64,000 nucleotides of DNA, taken from positions 94,292-158,291 of the forward strand of contig JAFYYR010000001.1 in the NCBI GenBank assembly GCA_017557435.1, given 5' to 3'. This document shows, one piece after another, positions 60,238 to 64,000 of the stretch. Numbering within the stretch: the first letter of the stretch is position 1; each line of letters starts with the position of its first letter. Below the pieces are notes generated by a model. That model worked only from the letters and a program-made list of their open reading frames with translations. It was not told where the DNA came from and ran no database searches. This DNA is from Pseudobutyrivibrio sp. (GTDB lineage Bacteria; Bacillota; Clostridia; Lachnospirales; Lachnospiraceae). A program made the translations under genes and the position numbers.

Positions 60238-60679
60238 TTGGATGAAAAGATTGAATCAGGCCTTGCCGGGCTTGGTTTTAGGAATCCTTCTGTACGGATT
60301 GCTGGTTGAGATTATTGGTGTCTGGTTTGTTAGTGACAAACTTAGATATACTACAGGACTTTTAATTGGAATTGGATGTGCTATTGGCATGGCGATTCAT
60401 ATAGCAATGATTATTGAGGAATCAGTGAGAATTGGTCCTGGTCACGACAAGTATCTTTCAGTTAAGTCAGTAGCAAGATATTTTGTCGTGTGTGCAATTA
60501 TGATAGGGATGACGTTTTTTAAACTTGGCAACATGTTTACAGCGATCATCGGTGTACTTGGGCTCAAGGTTAGTGCTTATGCACAGCCTTTGCTAATAAA
60601 AGCTTTCAAAAAGAATCATAAGGATGTGGAAAGCAATGAAAAGTTAGAAAAAAATAGTGAAAAGGAGGTGAAAGTGTGA
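60230..60679 (+). CDS. ATP synthase subunit I-like membrane protein
   Basis: 149 residues with four membrane segments and a Lys/Glu-rich tail. The plan and position, between the AtpZ-like gene and atpB, are those of AtpI. It overlaps both neighbours (eight bases upstream, four downstream), so it belongs to the operon. The sequence itself is poorly conserved and gives no motif I can name. Confidence 0.7.
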   Translation: MINWMKRLNQALPGLVLGILLYGLLVEIIGVWFVSDKLRYTTGLLIGIGCAIGMAIHIAMIIEESVRIGPGHDKYLSVKSVARYFVVCAIMIGMTFFKLGNMFTAIIGVLGLKVSAYAQPLLIKAFKKNHKDVESNEKLEKNSEKEVKV

Positions 60680-61404
60680 CAGAAGGAATTTTGCTGGCCT
60701 CAAGCGATACTGTGGACATGATAAAAGGCTTGTTCAAGTACAAAGTATTTGGACAGGAGGTTTGGATCACAACCTCACATGTTTGCATCTTAATCGTATG
60801 GCTTTCATTGGTAATATTCTCAATAATTGCCAATCGCAAGCTTAAGCATGCCACTGAAGTTCCTGATACCTTCCAAAATATCTTGGAGCTTATTGTAGGA
60901 CTTCTTGATAGCATAGTGGAAGGAAGTATGGGTAAGCACGCACCAGTGTTTGCAAACTGGATATGTACCATATTCTGTTTCATTTTGGTATCCAACTTAT
61001 CTGGTTTGGTTGGCCTAAGACCACCAACAGCCGATTACGGTACAACACTGGCTCTTGCATTAATTACCTTTGTTTGCATTCATGTAGTAAAGGTAAGGCA
61101 TCAGAGTGCAAAGGACATTTGGGTGGATAAATGTTCACCATTGCCACCATGGTTGCCAATCTGGCTTCCAATCAATGTCATTTCTGATATTGCGGTGCCT
61201 ATTTCAATGTCACTACGTTTATTTGCAAACGTTCTTTCAGGAACAATCATTATGGGTCTTGTATATGGATTGCTAGGAAAGTTCGCCTTAGTATGGCCTG
61301 CAGCATTGCATGTATACTTTGATATTTTCTCAGGTGCAATTCAGACCTACGTTTTCTGTATGTTAACAATGACGTACATTACTCAGTCTTATGGTGATTC
61401 TTAA
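60676..61404 (+). CDS. atpB: ATP synthase F0 subunit a
   Basis: 242 residues from GTG 60676 (AAAGGAGGTGAAA upstream). Five to six membrane segments. The essential arginine is in ISMSLRLFANVLSGTIIMG near residue 180, and the last helix carries FSGAIQTYVFCMLTMTYI near 217. It forms the ion half-channels next to the c ring. GTG start overlaps the subunit I gene by four bases. Confidence 0.96.
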   Translation: MTEGILLASSDTVDMIKGLFKYKVFGQEVWITTSHVCILIVWLSLVIFSIIANRKLKHATEVPDTFQNILELIVGLLDSIVEGSMGKHAPVFANWICTIFCFILVSNLSGLVGLRPPTADYGTTLALALITFVCIHVVKVRHQSAKDIWVDKCSPLPPWLPIWLPINVISDIAVPISMSLRLFANVLSGTIIMGLVYGLLGKFALVWPAALHVYFDIFSGAIQTYVFCMLTMTYITQSYGDS

Positions 61405-61413
61405 GAAGACTGA

Positions 61414-61704
<291 letters not shown>

Positions 61705-61743
61705 ATTTACTAGGAAGAAAAAATGAAAAAGGAGGGCTAAAAG

Positions 61744-62259
61744 TTGGAAAGACTATTTGACTTAGATGCACAATTGCTTAATGATGCAGTACTTTTAGCC
61801 ATTGCAGTATTCTTCCTATTCCTTATAATGTCCAACATGCTGTTCAACCCAGCTAGAAAGCTGCTTAAGGACAGAAAAGAAGGCATTGCAAAGGATATTG
61901 CAGATGCAAAGAACGATAAGGAAGAGGCAGAAAAGCTAAAGGCGGAGTACGAAGCAAAACTTAAGGACATTTCAAAAGAGAGAGATGCCATCTTAAGTGA
62001 AGCAAGACAGAAAGCCTTGAAGAATGAAACCAAGATTGTAAGCGACGCTAAGGAAGAAGCAGCTGCTATCGTAGCAAGAGCTAACGAAGAGGCAGAGCTT
62101 GAGAAGAAGAAGGTTGCAGACGAGGTTAAGCAGGAGATGATTTCAGTTGCCGCTGTTATGGCACAGAAGGTTGTAGCTGCTAACATCGACACAACTATTC
62201 AGAATACCTTAGTTGAGCAAACACTTAAGGAAATGGGTGAAAAAACATGGCTAAATTAG
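61744..62259 (+). CDS. atpF: ATP synthase F0 subunit b
   Basis: 171 residues from TTG 61744 (AAAGGAGGG upstream). One membrane helix (about residues 14-32, VLLAIAVFFLFLIMSNMLF) then a long charged coiled coil (NDKEEAEKLKAEYEAKLKD near 58), the peripheral stalk. It overlaps atpH by 13 bases. Confidence 0.95.
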   Translation: MERLFDLDAQLLNDAVLLAIAVFFLFLIMSNMLFNPARKLLKDRKEGIAKDIADAKNDKEEAEKLKAEYEAKLKDISKERDAILSEARQKALKNETKIVSDAKEEAAAIVARANEEAELEKKKVADEVKQEMISVAAVMAQKVVAANIDTTIQNTLVEQTLKEMGEKTWLN

Positions 62260-62813
62260 TCTCAAACGTATACGGTGATGCGTTGTTTGAGTTAGCTGTG
62301 GAATCAGGAAGAGTCGATGACTTCTTAAAAGAAGCAGAAGGCGTAATCGAAGTTATTAAAAAAGATGACGGCTTTTCTCAGATGATGAATCATCCAAAGA
62401 TCAATAAAGAAGAGAAGCTTCAGATTATCGACGAGATTTTCAAAGGCAGAGTAAGTGATGAGATTGTGGGACTCCTTCGAATGCTTGAGGAGAAGGACCA
62501 CATAAAAGAAATAGAAGGTGTTTTAAACTATTACATCGAAAAAGTTTACGATTACAAAAAAATCGGACGAGCTACTGTTTCAACTCCACTTGAACTTACA
62601 GATGCTCAGAAAGCAGATGTCGAGAAGCGTTTGCTTCAAACTACAGAATATAGTTCATTTGTAATGAACTATATCGTAGACCCTGAGTTAATCGGGGGTA
62701 TGGTAATTCGCATTAAAGATAGAGTTGTTGATAGTTCAATCAAAACTCAGATTAATAAATTGTCACACGAGTTATCAAATATTCAATTGAAAGTAGGTGA
62801 ATGCGCTCCATGA
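62247..62813 (+). CDS. atpH: ATP synthase F1 subunit delta
   Basis: 188 residues. Starts [19 protein letters not shown]; the C-terminal signature is [20 protein letters not shown] near residue 142. It links the stalk to the alpha/beta head. Its stop codon overlaps the atpA start (ATGA). Confidence 0.95.
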   Translation: MAKLVSNVYGDALFELAVESGRVDDFLKEAEGVIEVIKKDDGFSQMMNHPKINKEEKLQIIDEIFKGRVSDEIVGLLRMLEEKDHIKEIEGVLNYYIEKVYDYKKIGRATVSTPLELTDAQKADVEKRLLQTTEYSSFVMNYIVDPELIGGMVIRIKDRVVDSSIKTQINKLSHELSNIQLKVGECAP

Positions 62814-64000
62814 ATTTAAAACCAGAAGAAATTAGCTCGGTTATTAAAGAGCAAATGAAACGCTATGCAGCGCAGCTTGACGTGGCAGACGTAGGTACTG
62901 TTATTCAGGTTGCCGATGGAATTGCACGTATTCACGGATTACAAAACGCTATGCAGGGTGAGCTCCTTGAGTTCCCTGGTGAAGTTTACGGCATGGTCTT
63001 AAACCTTGAGGAAGACAATGTTGGTTGTGTTCTTTTAGGAAACGATAAGAATATCAACGAAGGCGATACAGTTAAGACAACTGGTCGTGTTGTTGAGGTT
63101 CCTGTTGGTGACGCTATGCTTGGACGTGTAGTTAATGCACTTGGACAGCCTATCGATGGTAAGGGACCTATCGAAACTACTAAGTTCCGTCCTATCGAGC
63201 GTGTTGCTTCAGGTGTTATCTCACGTAAATCCGTAGATACTCCATTGCAGACAGGTATTAAAGCTATCGACTCCATGATTCCAATCGGACGTGGACAACG
63301 TGAGCTTATTATCGGTGATAGACAGACAGGTAAGACTGCTATCGCTATTGATACAATCATTAATCAGAAGGGACAGGGCGTAAAATGTATTTACGTTGCA
63401 ATTGGTCAGAAGGCTTCAACAGTTGCAGCCCTTGTTAAGACTTTAGAGGAATACGGTGCTATGGCTTGGACAACAGTTGTTGCCGCTACAGCATCAGAGC
63501 TTGCACCACTTCAGTATATCGCTCCTTATTCAGGATGTGCTATCGGTGAGGAGTGGATGGAGAATGGACAGGACGTTCTCATCATCTATGATGATTTGAG
63601 TAAGCATGCTACAGCATACCGTACACTGTCATTACTTCTTCGTCGTCCACCAGGACGTGAGGCTTACCCAGGTGATGTATTCTACTTACACTCAAGACTT
63701 CTTGAGCGTGCAGCTAGACTTTCAGATAAGTTAGGCGGCGGTTCACTTACCGCACTTCCAATTATTGAGACACAGGCAGGCGATGTATCAGCATATATCC
63801 CTACAAATGTTATCTCAATTACTGATGGTCAGATTTATCTTGAGACAGAGGCATTCAATGCAGGTTTCAGACCAGCCGTTAACGCAGGTCTTTCAGTATC
63901 CCGTGTAGGTGGTTCTGCTCAGATTAAGGCTATGAAGAAAATCGCAGCTCCTATCCGTGTAGAGCTTGCTCAGTATCGTGAGCTTGCAGCTTTCGCACAG
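62810..64000 (+). CDS. atpA: ATP synthase F1 subunit alpha (3' end outside the window)
   Basis: 397 codons are present of about 500 expected; the frame runs off the window end. Starts [19 protein letters not shown]. Walker A is [15 protein letters not shown] near residue 169; the subunit signature [18 protein letters not shown] appears as [17 protein letters not shown] near 320. It forms the catalytic head with beta. The start overlaps atpH by four bases. Confidence 0.97.
   Translation, partial: MNLKPEEISSVIKEQMKRYAAQLDVADVGTVIQVADGIARIHGLQNAMQGELLEFPGEVYGMVLNLEEDNVGCVLLGNDKNINEGDTVKTTGRVVEVPVGDAMLGRVVNALGQPIDGKGPIETTKFRPIERVASGVISRKSVDTPLQTGIKAIDSMIPIGRGQRELIIGDRQTGKTAIAIDTIINQKGQGVKCIYVAIGQKASTVAALVKTLEEYGAMAWTTVVAATASELAPLQYIAPYSGCAIGEEWMENGQDVLIIYDDLSKHATAYRTLSLLLRRPPGREAYPGDVFYLHSRLLERAARLSDKLGGGSLTALPIIETQAGDVSAYIPTNVISITDGQIYLETEAFNAGFRPAVNAGLSVSRVGGSAQIKAMKKIAAPIRVELAQYRELAAFAQ

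Noticed and set aside
61737-62192. Serine-rich minus-strand frame across atpF
   Set aside because: It is the antisense of a Lys/Glu/Ala-rich coiled coil, which commonly gives long Ser/Leu-rich shadow frames.

Overview
The window looks like chromosomal DNA of a low-GC anaerobic Firmicute of the family Lachnospiraceae, most likely Butyrivibrio or Pseudobutyrivibrio. The basis is AT-rich sequence, strong AGGAGG-type ribosome sites, Rho-independent terminators, rubrerythrin, a stand-alone two-cluster ferredoxin, a Na+-type ATP synthase c subunit, and a lantibiotic precursor that closely matches my memory of butyrivibriocin OR79 from Butyrivibrio fibrisolvens. Genus is an inference.

Layout. 1-9.4 kb: ordinary metabolism (a PEP/pyruvate-binding protein probably cut by the window edge, SfsA, small membrane proteins, a nucleotidase-like HAD protein, rubrerythrin, a 2-hydroxyacid dehydrogenase, a DMT transporter, a GGDEF protein). 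9.4-21.2 kb: a galactoside-use locus with an aminotransferase, two paralogous sugar-binding lipoproteins flanking an AraC regulator, two permeases, GH2 beta-galactosidase and galactokinase. It has no ATPase of its own; a separately transcribed MsmK/UgpC-type ATPase lies at 23.65-24.76 kb. 21.2-22.6 kb holds an AraC remnant and small membrane proteins, two of them tandem paralogues. 25.0-28.9 kb: gdpP-rplI-dnaB.

28.9-49.8 kb is the accessory core. A minus-strand block (OmpR-type regulator, kinase, LytTR regulator, AgrB) faces a plus-strand block: LanFEG-like ABC transporter, small membrane protein, lacticin-481-type lantibiotic precursor, LanM, LanT, LytTR regulator, AgrC-like kinase and an unlisted 46-residue AgrD peptide. 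A five-gene biosynthesis and export block follows (class III aminotransferase, zinc dehydrogenase, MATE exporter, GH35-like hydrolase, GT2 glycosyltransferase). Three promoters, before lanA, agrD and the aminotransferase block, share one architecture: two 9-bp direct repeats with a 12-bp spacer, then exactly 25 bp to the -10 box. This is the classical LytTR (AgrA/PlnC-like) operator layout. I infer one peptide quorum-sensing circuit controlling its own signal, a lantibiotic, and a second small-molecule pathway (possibly an amino- or iminosugar). The AgrB needed to process AgrD lies 13 kb away, on the other flank.

49.8-64.0 kb: PHP phosphoesterase, uridine-kinase-like protein, HAD hydrolase, DUF1858 protein, ferredoxin, MecA, a protein-kinase/ParA-like fusion with a degenerate ParA-like partner, a membrane-anchored GH18 protein, Sua5, a low-molecular-weight phosphatase relative lacking the catalytic cysteine, a dCMP-deaminase-like protein, and the start of the ATP synthase operon (atpZ/I-like genes, atpB, E, F, H, and atpA running off the end). 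I saw no tRNA, rRNA, CRISPR array, insertion sequence or phage genes.
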